NCBI GenBank assembly: GCA_964482035.1
Contig: CAYZVC010000001.1
Coordinates: 248,001-312,000 of the forward strand
From: JANJWP01 sp964482035
GTDB lineage: Bacteria; Patescibacteriota; Gracilibacteria; BD1-5; UBA2023
DNA length: 64,000 nt
Direction: 5' to 3'
In this document: positions 50,332 through 60,033 of the stretch, piece by piece
Position numbering within the stretch: the stretch's first letter is position 1
Layout of the letters: every line of letters begins with the position of its first letter
Notes under the pieces: model-generated
What the model was told of the DNA's origin: nothing
What the model saw: only the letters and a program-made list of their open reading frames with translations
Databases searched by the model: none
Translations under genes and position numbers: made by a program

Positions 50332-52878
50332 ATGACCGGATCCGACAATTCGAAAGACGCTTCGTCCAGCATGCTCGACGAACTGATGAAATCAACCCCG
50401 GGAGCCCCAGTGGCTCCGGGGGTTGATCCTCTTTCCCAGATCCTCGTTCCCGAGGTGCCCGTGGCGACTCCCGCAGCGCCTGCGGTTTCTCAGCCCGTAG
50501 CCGCGCCTCAGCCCCAGGACGCCGTTCCGGGAAGCGCGTGAGCCGTCTCTTTCGTAGACCAGCTTACCGCATCGGTCCAGACGCCCGTGACGCCCGTCGT
50601 GCAACCGGCATCCGTTCAGGCATCCGCTCCGGAAAGCTCGCTCGCTTCGATTCCGGGAATCGTCCTGGAAGGCGCGGAAGGGCAGGGGGGCGCTTCTTCC
50701 GGCGGATCTCCGATTCCTCCGGCACCGAAGAAAAAGAAAGAGCCCATGCGTCCTATCGATTTCTTGAAAATCGTAGGGGCGCTCTTCGTCGTCTCGCTCA
50801 TCTTTTTCGGTTCGTTCTTCGCGTACGTCGTCTTCAATCCGGAAGAAGCCAAACTGTTCATCCAGTTCGGCATCAACCGCGCCGACATCCAGTCCCTTCT
50901 CGCCCTTCTCGTCAATTCGACCTTCGGAACGATCACGTTCTCGCTCTCGGTCATATGGATCGTCTATCTTTTCAAGATGATCCTGACGAAGAAGGAATAC
51001 AAGCGGAAGAAGACCGTCGCCACCATCCTCGCCATTTTCTTCGGAGTCCTGCTGTTCTCCAATATCACGTTTTGGGCATTCCTCGTGCAGAAGATCGGAG
51101 CCCAGGACTTCGCGAATCCCAACGGTGGCATTAAGATCTACGACAACGACCGCTTCCTCTCCGAACAATTCAAGGATTCGAGCGAAATTACCGATTTCAA
51201 TAACCTCATCGGCCCGACGTCGCTCAAATTCGACCTCGTTTCCGACGCCGGATACGTAAAGAAGAAATACATGTCCATCGACTCGTTCGAAATCGACTTC
51301 GACGGCGACGGTACCATGGACAAAGAAGGGGCCGACCCGTCCGAAGCCAACGACCTCATCTTCACGTATTCGAAGAAGGGCAAATACACCCCGAAAGGTA
51401 CGTACGTCGGCAAAGACAACGTCACCGGCGAACCGAAGACCCGTTCGATGGACCTTCCGGTCATCAACGTCTCGGCCATCGTCAACATCACCAAAACCAA
51501 GAAGGGCATCGTCTACGACGCCAAAGACGCCACCCAACTCGGTTCTCCCCGCTGGTACGAAAGCAGCGATCTGAACAAGCCGGCTTCCACGAACGCGGTC
51601 TATACCGCGAAGCTTCTTAAGGAAGAACGCTTCCTCTGTCTCGCCCTCGTTACCAATAAGACGAAGAACGAAAACTGCAACAAGATCTTCGTCATCCGTC
51701 CGGAAGGGGAAGAGCCCATCGAAGCGACCGTAAAGACCGAAAGGGTCGACAACGACAGCCTGACGTACCGTTTCTCGCTCGAAAACGTGAAGGTGAAGAC
51801 GGGCGGCGACATCGCCTCGTACCGTTGGGTACTGGAGAACGGTTCCGTTTTCTGCCAGAAAGACGAATGCGAATACGCCTTCATAGATTACGGAAAGCAG
51901 CGCTTCAACGTTTTCCTTACCGATGCGGCCGGCAACACCGTAGACATCGAAGGCGAACTCGACATCAAGCGTCCCCTTCGACTCGAAACCGCCGACGGAG
52001 GCGCTCCGCTCCTCAAGGTCACGGATTCTGGCGATGAAAACCTCATCGCTTCAGCCTACGAACGCAATATCGACGCCTACCGCGTACAGAAGTTCACGGT
52101 CCCGTCCAAGATTACGTTCGACGCGAGCGACGTTCGGGTTAAGAATCCAGGATACGAGCTTGAGAACGTCGAATGGACGTTCGGTAAGAACGGAAGCAAG
52201 AAATCCGGTCTCCGCGTAGATTACGAGCTCGTTCAGGACGGACGCTTCGAAGTCTTCGTCAAATACGTTTTCCTCAATGCGGCGGATAGCGACCGGAGCG
52301 AAGCGACCGAGCGTATCATCTTCGACGGAAAGAAGAAGGATCTCGCCGCGAACATCGTCATCACGTCGCCGGATTCCAAAGACGAGAACTTCTATGCGCC
52401 CACTACGATCAAGTTCGACGGTTCGGCGAGCCGAACCAAGGACGGTACGATCACCAAGTTCATCTACGATTTCGGCCTCGGACGTCCGGCAGCCGAAGGC
52501 GACGCGGTACAGACTATCCGCTACGAGAACCCCGGAGAATACGAAGTGAGCCTCACGGTCGTCAAAGACGACGGTTCCAAGGATACCGCGACCCGCAAGA
52601 TCATCGTGAAGGACATCCCCAAGAGTCTGCGAATCAACACGAGCGTCTCTTCCGGCGTCGTAGGCTCCGGAGTGGACTTCGACGTATCCGGATCGTCCGG
52701 ACAGATCGAGACCTATTCCTGGGATTTCGGAGACGGAACCGTTCCTTCTTCGGAACCGAACCCGACCCACGTGTTCGAGAAATCCGGTACGTTCACCGTC
52801 AAGCTCGAAGCGAAGTACGCGGACCAAACGGTCAAGTCTTCCGAAAAGGATATCGTTATCAAGAACGCCGCGGAGTAA
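50332..52878 (+). CDS. PKD-domain membrane protein
   Basis: 848 residues. A Pro/Ala/Val-rich cytoplasmic N-terminus (~1-135) with one TGA (50539-50541, codon 70); three transmembrane helices (~141-270: IDFLKIVGALFVVSLIFF; FGTITFSLSVIWIVYLF; TILAIFFGVLLFSNITF); then an extracytoplasmic region with PKD/Ig-like domains, the last ending SWDFGDGT and THVFEKSGTFTV. It starts 13 bases after the giant protein gene and is almost certainly in its operon. The opposite orientation of its low-complexity part (N-terminal rather than C-terminal) suggests the two tails meet on the cytoplasmic side. Confidence 0.82.
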
Positions 52879-52890
52879 TCCGCAAGGCAT

Positions 52891-52918
52891 GAAAAATCCC
52901 CCGTACGGGGGATTTTTC
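52891..52918. terminator. Bidirectional terminator
   Basis: GAAAAATCCCCC / GGGGGATTTTTC hairpin between the convergent PKD gene (+) and prepilin gene (-), with T-runs on both strands. Confidence 0.9.
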
Positions 52919-52928
52919 AACGCTCGTT

Positions 52929-53552
52929 TTAGAAGTTGGGTTTCCAGTTCGTGAGTATTTCTTCCAATTCGATTTTATAGGGTTCGGCTCGGGAAGCGTC
53001 GCGCCAACTGACGGTACTTTTCACTTTCATCTTCTTCGCTCAGGCTACTCAGACGTCGGTGATCGAGATCGTACGGAAGAATTTCGACCTGCAGTTGACC
53101 GGGCGTTTCGAATCGCAGAGGTTGAGCCCGTTTCCCCATCATTGGTCGGAGAGCCCGGAGGTGGAATACACTACGCCCGACCAGGTGGAGGTGGTTCCCG
53201 TGAGGTACCACATTCCCGATTGGTTGGTAAGCACCTTCGTAGCCCCGGCCGCCATATACATCTTCGATACGGAGGAGTTTCCCACGCAACTCGGGTCGTA
53301 ATTCGCCACGTCGAAGCAGTTTTCGAGGTCGCTGGAGAATTTCGTCCAATTGCTGTTGCGGATGTTCTCGACCGCTTCGATCCCTTCTCGGGCAAGGTTT
53401 ATGGCCTGGATTCTGGATTCGGTCGTCGAAGCGAGTTTCACGCCTCCTTGGAGTACCTGGAACGTTCCGGTCACGCCGATGGTGACGATGACGAGCACGA
53501 TCATCGCTTCGACGATCGTGCTTCCTCGGACGTTATGGGATATCGGTCGCAT
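52929..53552 (-). CDS. Type IV pilin-like protein (second prepilin)
   Basis: 207 residues with TGAs at 53139, 53049 and 53040 read as Gly. Prepilin-type leader: short basic N-terminus, then RG-STIVEAMIVLVIVTIGVTG with Glu5 of the mature protein. The rest is a typical pseudopilin with AINLAREGIEAVENIRNSNW, as in PilV/FimT-like minor pilins, and cysteines in the C-terminal part (CFDV, SCVG, LCDS, NCRS). The FecR-like gene lies 21 bases upstream on the same strand, so both are probably co-transcribed. Confidence 0.85.
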
Positions 53553-53573
53553 GCGCGGGTTGGGGAAGTGCGG

Positions 53574-55049
53574 TTAGAGCGGCTTATTCGCGCCTTCTGC
53601 GGTGGTTCCGGTAGATGCCGCGGGAGTTTCCGCCGCGGTGGGCGCGACGGCGGTATCGGCCGGTTTTTCAGTTTCCTTCACGATGATGAACTGCGAGGTC
53701 TTCACGACATCGTCGTTTTCTCCGTAGTACTTGATTTCGTAGGTGTTGATGCCGTCGTTCATCGTGCCGTAGTCCTTATTCGCGAAGTAGTACCAGTACG
53801 TACCGAGCTGGGTGAACTTGGAAAGACGGAAACCGTTGATGGTGATATACTTTACGACCCCCTTCGGAAGACGTCCTTCCATGCGTACGACGTTTTCGGT
53901 CGTTTTGTACGGGTTTTCGGTGGGTGCGACGATGCGGAAGTCCTTGTCGGAAATCGGGAAGGTCGTTACGGTCGGCTTGTTCGTTTCCTGGGCCTGGGTT
54001 TTCTTGGTGCTCGAGTAGACGGTGAGGACGTTTTTGAATATGAGTCCACCGTCTTTATCGAACGCCTTGTACACGATGTTGTTCGCGTTTTCCGGAAGGG
54101 GGAACCCCTTGAAGGAGAATGCCGACGCGGCCGTATCGATCTTCGCTTCCTTGTCGTTGAAGGTAACCTTCGCGACGGTGGAATTGGTGATTTTTCCTTC
54201 GATGTCGACGGTCGCGGTATCGAGGCTCGCTTCGTCTTCGGGGGAAGTTACGACGATGACCTTCGAGGAGGAGGGGGAGTTCATGCTCAACGTAGCCCCG
54301 CTCAGCGTCGACCCACTTCCTTCACCCGGTACGCCGGATACGAGGAGGAACTTGTCCCCGTCGTGTTTCACGTAGACGGTTTCGGTACGGAAGAACGAAT
54401 CGATCGGCTTGATGGAATCCGGAAGTTTGAGGGTCTTGGCTTCGCTCGTGAGGACGGTGAGCATCTGGTTGACCCCTACGGATGCCGAAGAGGATTCCGA
54501 AGAGACGTCGGCACTGCCCTTGAGGACGTAGACGTTGCTGCCTACCGCGTTCTGCGAGAGCGCGACGACGCTGCCGGACTTCGGCTTCACGGTGAAGCTC
54601 TTAAGTTTGAAAGAAAGGTCGTCCGCGCCCGCTTCTACCCAGAGATAGGCGCTTTGGAGATCGAAGGAGTGGGTTCCGTCCGCTCCTTTGCCGCGGTAGG
54701 CGACTTCGGTGAGACGATCGGCGTAGACCTTGGAAGGGGAGCCGTCGATGACGAGTTCGGCGTCGCCGGATTTCACTTCGAGGTGGTTGTCGGTGGGGAA
54801 CATCTTCTCCTCGCCCTGGATCTGCTTTTTGGAATCGCCGGACATGTAGATGTACACTTCCGAGTTTTCCGACTTCGGAACGACGGTGACGCTGTCGTTG
54901 CCGGCGCGGTTCGCGGTTTCGGTGGAAGAGCCCGAGAAAAGCGCCCTGACGATGACGACCAAAATGATTACCGCCACCGCTACCGGAACGGCGAGGGAAA
55001 TGAGGCTGTTGCGGCGTGCGCTGCGCTCGTTGCGCATCATTCGTGACAT
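53574..55049 (-). CDS. FecR-like membrane-anchored surface protein
   Basis: 491 residues, no TGA codons. A single N-terminal helix (residues ~17-38) anchors a FecR-like domain (~50-210: KMFPTDNHLEVKSGDAELVI, AYLWVEAGADDLSF, VGSNVYVLKGSADV). An Ig-like domain follows (~270-350: IVVTSPEDEASLDTATVDIEG), then a third beta domain and a Thr/Ala/Pro-rich tail. In other bacteria FecR relays surface signals to sigma factors; here it precedes a minor pilin gene and may be a pilus-associated surface protein. Function not established. Confidence 0.75.
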   Translation of the reverse strand: MSRMMRNERSARRNSLISLAVPVAVAVIILVVIVRALFSGSSTETANRAGNDSVTVVPKSENSEVYIYMSGDSKKQIQGEEKMFPTDNHLEVKSGDAELVIDGSPSKVYADRLTEVAYRGKGADGTHSFDLQSAYLWVEAGADDLSFKLKSFTVKPKSGSVVALSQNAVGSNVYVLKGSADVSSESSSASVGVNQMLTVLTSEAKTLKLPDSIKPIDSFFRTETVYVKHDGDKFLLVSGVPGEGSGSTLSGATLSMNSPSSSKVIVVTSPEDEASLDTATVDIEGKITNSTVAKVTFNDKEAKIDTAASAFSFKGFPLPENANNIVYKAFDKDGGLIFKNVLTVYSSTKKTQAQETNKPTVTTFPISDKDFRIVAPTENPYKTTENVVRMEGRLPKGVVKYITINGFRLSKFTQLGTYWYYFANKDYGTMNDGINTYEIKYYGENDDVVKTSQFIIVKETEKPADTAVAPTAAETPAASTGTTAEGANKPL

Positions 55050-55131
55050 GTTTGGAAAAATTACGGTACTGACCGCCGAAATATATCCGAAACCGCCCCC
55101 GAATCAAGCGCGCTTCCGCTTTGGGAAAAGG

Positions 55132-55155
55132 AAAACCCCGCACTGGCGGGGTTTT
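55132..55155 (-). terminator. Terminator of the gene at 55180
   Basis: Perfect AAAACCCCGC / GCGGGGTTTT hairpin with an ACTG loop, 24 bases past the stop. Confidence 0.85.
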
Positions 55156-55179
55156 CTCGGAAGGGGTTTCCCCTTGCCA

Positions 55180-55734
55180 TTATTCGGATTTTGCTTCTTC
55201 TTTAGGAATGACCGCTTCGAGAGCGGCATAGGTGGCCTCTTTCCCCTTGGGAACGCGGAGGGTGACGGTGTCGCCGATTTCCGCCTTGAGGTACGTAACG
55301 CTCGCCATGAGGAGGTTGTACGCCTTGCCATCGGAGACGACCTGGAACTTGTCGCGATTGGAAGCGATGAGGCCGATTTTGGTTTCGTACGGCATTTCTT
55401 CGATGATCTTGTAGACGATCTTCCCGTCGCCGCCGATGATGGCCTTGAGCTTGCTGCCCTGTACGAGGTGCGATTTGGATGCGTAGTTCTGCGGGACCGG
55501 GTAGGTGTTTCCGTCCGAACCGAGCATGGATTCGCCAGTGAATACGCCTTCGACGATCTTTTCGTCGCCGCTCTTGTAGGCGGTGAGGTTGGAAGCGTCG
55601 AGGTAAGCGAGTTCGCGCTTGGCCGCTTCGCCGTCGGTCATCGTGGCGAGGATCTTGCGTGCCGAAGTGATGGACTTCTGCGCTGCGTCGAGGAGGTCGC
55701 GGACTGCGAGGATCTTCTTCTGGTCGTTTTCCAT
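55180..55734 (-). CDS. Conserved CPR-type protein with coiled-coil N-terminus and beta domain
   Basis: 184 residues, no TGA codons. Residues 1-60 are helical (KKILAVRDLLDAAQKSITSARKIL); the rest is beta-rich with the sequence DGNTYPVPQNYASKSHLVQGSKLK. I recall similar proteins as widespread and uncharacterised in CPR genomes, sometimes labelled wrongly as a ribosomal protein; this is memory, not a search. The ATG at 55734 is preferred over one at 55764 because the latter overlaps the -10 TATAAT. Confidence 0.7.
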   Translation of the reverse strand: MENDQKKILAVRDLLDAAQKSITSARKILATMTDGEAAKRELAYLDASNLTAYKSGDEKIVEGVFTGESMLGSDGNTYPVPQNYASKSHLVQGSKLKAIIGGDGKIVYKIIEEMPYETKIGLIASNRDKFQVVSDGKAYNLLMASVTYLKAEIGDTVTLRVPKGKEATYAALEAVIPKEEAKSE

Positions 55735-55762
55735 GTCGATTTGTTTTTGAGTAGACGCGTAC

Positions 55763-55791
55763 ATTATATCATCCGTTTCGCGCGTTGCCAA
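55763..55791 (-). promoter_or_regulatory. Promoter of the gene at 55180
   Basis: Minus strand -35 TTGGCA (55786-55791), 17-base spacer, consensus -10 TATAAT (55763-55768). Confidence 0.75.
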
Positions 55792-55813
55792 GAAACGGGG
55801 CTTGACCATTCGG

Positions 55814-56818
55814 TTATCCGATGCCGAGATTTACGATGGCTTTCATTATCGGCGTGTAGAAGAAGAGCGAAAGGTAGAGTCCGACCGCCAAGAACGGACC
55901 GAACGCAATTGCCATGTTCCGCTGTTTTTTTACTGCCAGCACGTAGATTCCGACGACGCTTCCCACGATATAGGAGAGGAAAAGCGCGAGCGCGGCCATC
56001 CTCGCTCCGGCCACGAGCCCCATGAATACGGCGATGCGGAGATCTCAGAGCCCGATCCAACCGGAAGGGAGTTCGTGTTCCGGATCGTGCTCCTGGTGCG
56101 GGTTGCGTTTTCCGATGATTCGGAGGAACGTGTCCCAAACGACCGCGAACGGAAGCCAGACGTAGTACCACGCGACTTCGAGCGCGTCTTTGTAGCGCTT
56201 GTTGCGCAGGCAGTACGTACCGACGGGAATGAGGAACTGGAGATAGAAGAACGAATATACCGCCCAAGCCCCGAGCGAGGCGTTCATCCCTTGCTTGAAG
56301 AGGGTATCGCCCCAAAGGATGGGCTCGTAGTGCCGGAAGAGCGTGTTGCCTTCCGGAAGGAAAACGAGGAGCGCGGCGACGCCGAGCGTAGCGGGAACGA
56401 GGATTTCGTCGGGAATTTCTTGGTAGAGGATGTCGTAAAACACGAACACCACCGTAACGAAGGCGAGAGCCAGAAAGAACGCGACGCGCGCGATTTCCCA
56501 CCAGTCTCCCGCTATGGCCGCAGGAAGGTCGCAGAGATATTTCGCGCTGGTAACGAAGAGGATTCCGGTAACGAGTTCGAGAAGCGGATAGATCGCGGGG
56601 ATCTTCTTTCCGCATCCGGCGCAACGCCCCTTTTGGAAGAGCCACGAGAAAACGGGAAAGAGTTCTTTCCAACTGAGCGTTTTACCGCAGCTACCGCATT
56701 CGCTGCGTCCTCAGAGGATGCCTTTTTTTCCACTCTTCAGACGGTATACCACCACGGAGGCGAAACTTCCGAGGCACGTGCCGAAGAAGAAGAGGTAGGC
56801 GAGGACGAGGTTTTCCAT
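55814..56818 (-). CDS. pilD: Prepilin peptidase PilD
   Basis: Membrane aspartic protease that cuts and N-methylates prepilins such as those at 40272 and 52929. 334 residues. N-terminal zinc-binding part with C41-x2-C44 and C66-x2-C69; the first catalytic Asp in VFYDILYQEIPDE; the second in the GxGD motif as G-L-G-D, where the second Gly is a TGA (56045-56047, codon 258). A further TGA at 56711-56713 (codon 36). A ~60-residue hydrophilic insert (RIIGKRNPHQEHDPEHE) precedes the GxGD helix. It follows the RecO-like gene by 8 bases on the same strand. Confidence 0.93.
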
Positions 56819-56826
56819 TGAACGGA

Positions 56827-57402
56827 TTAGAAATGGTATCTGGCGAGGGCGAGTTCCGCCGCGATGGCGGCTTCTTCGATAAGTCAAGGTTCTACCCCTT
56901 TGATCTTATGGAGCGTCGCTACGTCGTAAGAGGCGATGGCCGACTCGAATCTCCTGAGCGTCGGCGAAGCGTCTTGGGGCAGCGCGTAGGTGCCGAGCGT
57001 CTTCGCGAGCTTCGAAAGGAATATCGCCGACGCCTTGCGGCATTCTCACGATTCGAAGTAGGGAAGGGAATCCAGATACGCTTCGAAGAGCTTTTTATTG
57101 GGGATGCCTTCCGGGAGCGTGGAAGAGAGCGTGGACACGACTTTGAGGTAGGCTACCGCCGAAGCGTAGTCCATCTTTTCGCTCGAGACGTTCTTGCGGA
57201 GTTTGAACGAAATGAGACGGTTCTTTTCGCCTTTGGTTTCGAGATTGGCCTGGATGAGGCTTCACGTGTCCGCCCGGCTCTCGTTTTTCTTCTCTTTGGC
57301 GAAGGCCCGGATCTTTCCGAAATCGCGGCTCCAGAGTTCGTAGACGAATTCCTGGTCACCTATCGGCGTACGTTTGAAAAAGACGCACTCCGTTACGTGC
57401 AT
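56827..57402 (-). CDS. RecO-like DNA repair protein (putative)
   Basis: 191 residues with TGAs at codons 47, 119 and 173 read as Gly. The N-terminus resembles the RecO OB-fold (ECVFFKRTPIGDQEFVYELWS, then GKIRAFAKEKKNESR), followed by a helical domain. RecO loads RecA at gaps. The match is a recollection of pattern, the protein is shorter than usual RecO (~240) and lacks the zinc finger seen in some, so the name is tentative. Its ATG lies 1 base after the upstream stop, indicating tight coupling. Confidence 0.5.
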
Positions 57403-57403
57403 G

Positions 57404-59356
57404 TTAGCGGATTACGAGCTTGCCGTCCGAGACTTCGAAACGGATCTGGTAAACTCCGGAATCGGTGGACGCGACGACGGTGCCGTCTTTGGGTACGAAA
57501 ATCGAGCGTACCGGGCTTTCCACCACTTCGATCTGTCCGACGTAGCGTACTCATTTGATATTGCGGTAGTCGCGGGAATCCGGCTCGAAAACCCAAATCC
57601 TGTTAGACAGGATGAGGTAGAGGTAGTTGGCGTTGGCGAACGCGTAGAACTTGGGAATCTCGTTCGCGTCGGCGAGAGCGTAGTCGTCGGGGAGGCCGTT
57701 GAGCATGAGGGAACGTTCCGAATAATCCGGAACGGTGAAGATCTTGTCCATCATGAGGTCGTCGCGCACGACGTAGAATCCGCCGTCGAGCCCGAAGTCG
57801 AGAACCTTGGGCTTCTTCGCGCGGTCGCCAACGAGAACGCTGCTCTTCGAAGAGAATCCGTTCACGCTCGGCTTGTGCTTGTAGATCTGGGTTCCGTCGT
57901 TCGAAAGGACGTAGAGGTTACCGTTGAACGTCTTGATGGCGCGGCCGGCTTCCCAGGATTTCTGCCCGTCGACGTTCACGTAGGAGAATTCGCCCTTGTA
58001 GAACTTGAGAACGCGGTTGGTCTTGGTGAGCACGTAGATGACGCCTTCGGCGCTCGCGTCCGAAGACACGGCTTCTTCGCCGTCCGGATACGGGAACACC
58101 TTGGTTTCCGCCCCCTTTACGAAAGGCCCGGCGAGCGAGGTCTTGCCAACGAAGTAGTATTTTTTCTGGATTTCGAAGACGCCTACCGGTCCGAATTTCT
58201 TATCGGAGAAGATGTAATCGGCCTCGTGGGACTTCGGATCGAAGGACTCGATGCCGTTCATCTGCTTCTTGAGGATCGAAATGCTGTCGAGGAGGCGCTT
58301 CACGTCGTTCATATAGACGTTCTTGCCGCGCACTTCGAAGATGAGGTCTTCGGCCTTCTTAAGGTTGGCTTTGAAAACCTCTTTGTTCGCGAGGTCTTTG
58401 CCGGCCTTGTCGAGGATGACCTGCGCTTCGATGAGACGGTTCTTGTACTCTTCCGGAACGGCGAGGTCGGTCTTCTGTTGGAAAATGGCCGATATCGTTA
58501 CGTACAGGAGGAACGCGCAAACGACGATTCCGGCGCCGAACGCTGCCGCGCGGAATTTCTCGTTTTTCCAAATGGGGTGGTTCCTTACCGTATCGTACGC
58601 CTTTTTAGCGGCGGGGATTTCGGAAATGGCCCCGCTGATGCGCGCCGCAGCGTCGCGGGCGATGGGCGCGGCCTTGGCCATGGCGTTCCTTGCCGCGATG
58701 GTGGCTTTTTCGACTCATGACGCCGCTGAGGGGACGGCGATGTCGGTAACGTTCGCATTGGTGAGCGCGATGCAATCGATGGCACGTTTGCCGGCTTCGC
58801 GGCGGATGAGGTTCTCGATAGCGAGACGCTTCTCATCGTCTTTTCCTACGGTCGCGAGTTCGGTGACGTCTTCTTCGGTAAGGTAGTCGAGAAGGTCGAT
58901 ATTGGCGACGTAGAGGGAATCGGGGTGCTTGACGCTGCCGGAAGACACGTACGAGAATTCGCTCGCGGTACTGGCCATGCCTTCGGCGATGTCGGTAATG
59001 CGTCCGCCGCGGATGAGGTAGGCGTTGTAATGGCCGAGGACCGAGAAATGGATGTCGTCCCCGTCGATGGCGGCGAGAAAGACGCGGACGTCTTCGACCT
59101 TGAGGTCCGGAACGGTGGCCCGGAGATGCCGGTTGAGGCGGTCGAGTACGAACGAGAAATAGGCCGCGGTTTCGCCGGCCTTGCCGCTTTCGGCGACGGT
59201 GTCGACGATGGCGCCTTCCACGAGGGACGCGGCGTGCGGTTTTTTGGAATCGATCTGGAGGAGGATCTGACGACGGTCGTCGATGCGGATCTTTTTGGTC
59301 ACGACTACCGAATCCGATTGTTCGGAAGCGTGTCGGAGCAAGCTGACTTGCAGCAT
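57404..59356 (-). CDS. PP2C-like domain - membrane helix - beta-propeller-like protein
   Basis: 650 residues with TGAs at 58715-58717 (codon 214) and 57551-57553 (codon 602) read as Gly. Residues 1-210 resemble a PP2C/SpoIIE-type phosphatase fold (HASEQSDSVVVTKK; DDIHFSVLGHYNAYLIRGG), but several metal-binding Asp positions are not evident, so it may be a pseudo-phosphatase. One TM at ~275-295 (FGAGIVVCAFLLYVTISAIF), a coiled coil, then ~400-650 with repeated strands (GVIYVLTKTNRVLKFYKG, NLYVLSNDGTQIY) like a beta-propeller. The standard code would split it. A surface sensor linked to a cytoplasmic domain is plausible. Confidence 0.65.
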
Positions 59357-59431
59357 GGGTTGGGGAAAGCGTATACCGCCTCCGAATGTATGGAAAATCT
59401 GTTCAGCGTCAAGCCGGAATCCGCATCGGCA

Positions 59432-59469
59432 AAAGGAAAAGCGCGGGTTTTTCCCGCGCTTTTCCTTTG
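59432..59469 (-). terminator. Terminator of the gene at 59481
   Basis: Long hairpin AAAGGAAAAGCGCGGG / CCCGCGCTTTTCCTTT, 12 bases past the stop. Confidence 0.9.
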
Positions 59470-59480
59470 GAATTTCGCCT

Positions 59481-59858
59481 TTAGAGGCTGTTGAGCATGT
59501 TGAGGATGTCTTCGGTATCCTGTCCGCCGGCGTCCTTCGCTTCGGCCTGCTGGATTTTCTTGCGGCTTTCCTGCGACTGGAATTCCTGCCATTCGATGAG
59601 GTGCTTCTCGTTGAGGTTCTTGATTTCTTCCTGGTACTTGAGTTCGAGCTCTTCGAGCTTGCGGCGTTCGGTTTCGAGGATGTCGAAGAGACGGTCGACC
59701 TGCTCGTCGGTCATCGACGGAAGGATGTCGAACCAGTACTGCTTTTCGTTGTTGTCCATGCTCTCGGTTGCGAGCACGAGCTTGATGAGCTCGGGGTACT
59801 CGGCCTGGATTTCGTCGAGAATGGTGAATGTGTGTCCGTCTTTGATGACCTGTGCCAT
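59481..59858 (-). CDS. Small acidic coiled-coil protein
   Basis: 125 residues, no TGA codons. N-terminal MAQVIKDGHTFTILDEI, then a long charged helix (LFDILETERRKLEELELKYQ) and a C-terminal acidic tail. Not recognised. The ATG at 59858 has the Shine-Dalgarno-like AAAAGGA 5 bases upstream and a promoter above it; a longer in-frame start lies upstream of that -10 and is rejected. Confidence 0.7.
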   Translation of the reverse strand: MAQVIKDGHTFTILDEIQAEYPELIKLVLATESMDNNEKQYWFDILPSMTDEQVDRLFDILETERRKLEELELKYQEEIKNLNEKHLIEWQEFQSQESRKKIQQAEAKDAGGQDTEDILNMLNSL

Positions 59859-59886
59859 ATCGTTCCTTTTTGAAAATATCCCGTCC

Positions 59887-59914
59887 ATTATAGGACATTC
59901 CGTTTTAAACACAA
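59887..59914 (-). promoter_or_regulatory. Promoter of the gene at 59481
   Basis: Minus strand -35 TTGTGT (59909-59914), 16-base spacer, consensus -10 TATAAT (59887-59892). Confidence 0.65.
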
Positions 59915-59986
59915 AATTTTCGCCCCCCTGGGCTTGCCCTTTTCCGTATTATGTTGCGCGTTAAGCGGGCGTACGGGCAAAATCGT

Positions 59987-60014
59987 TTGAATTCCGCGCC
60001 TTCCTCGATAAACT
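59987..60014 (+). promoter_or_regulatory. Promoter of the Mur ligase gene
   Basis: -35 TTGAAT (59987-59992), 16-base spacer, -10 TAAACT (60009-60014), 20 bases before the ATG. Confidence 0.5.
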
Positions 60015-60033
60015 GCCTCGGTTTTCCGAACAT

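Noticed and set aside
45984..50372. Minus-strand open frame of 1,462 codons opposite the PKD giant
   Set aside because: Same cause as above; no start context, no domains, and the sense strand holds clear PKD domains.
55735..55764. Start of the gene at 55180 at ATG 55764
   Set aside because: The ATG overlaps the -10 TATAAT, so it would not be in the transcript.
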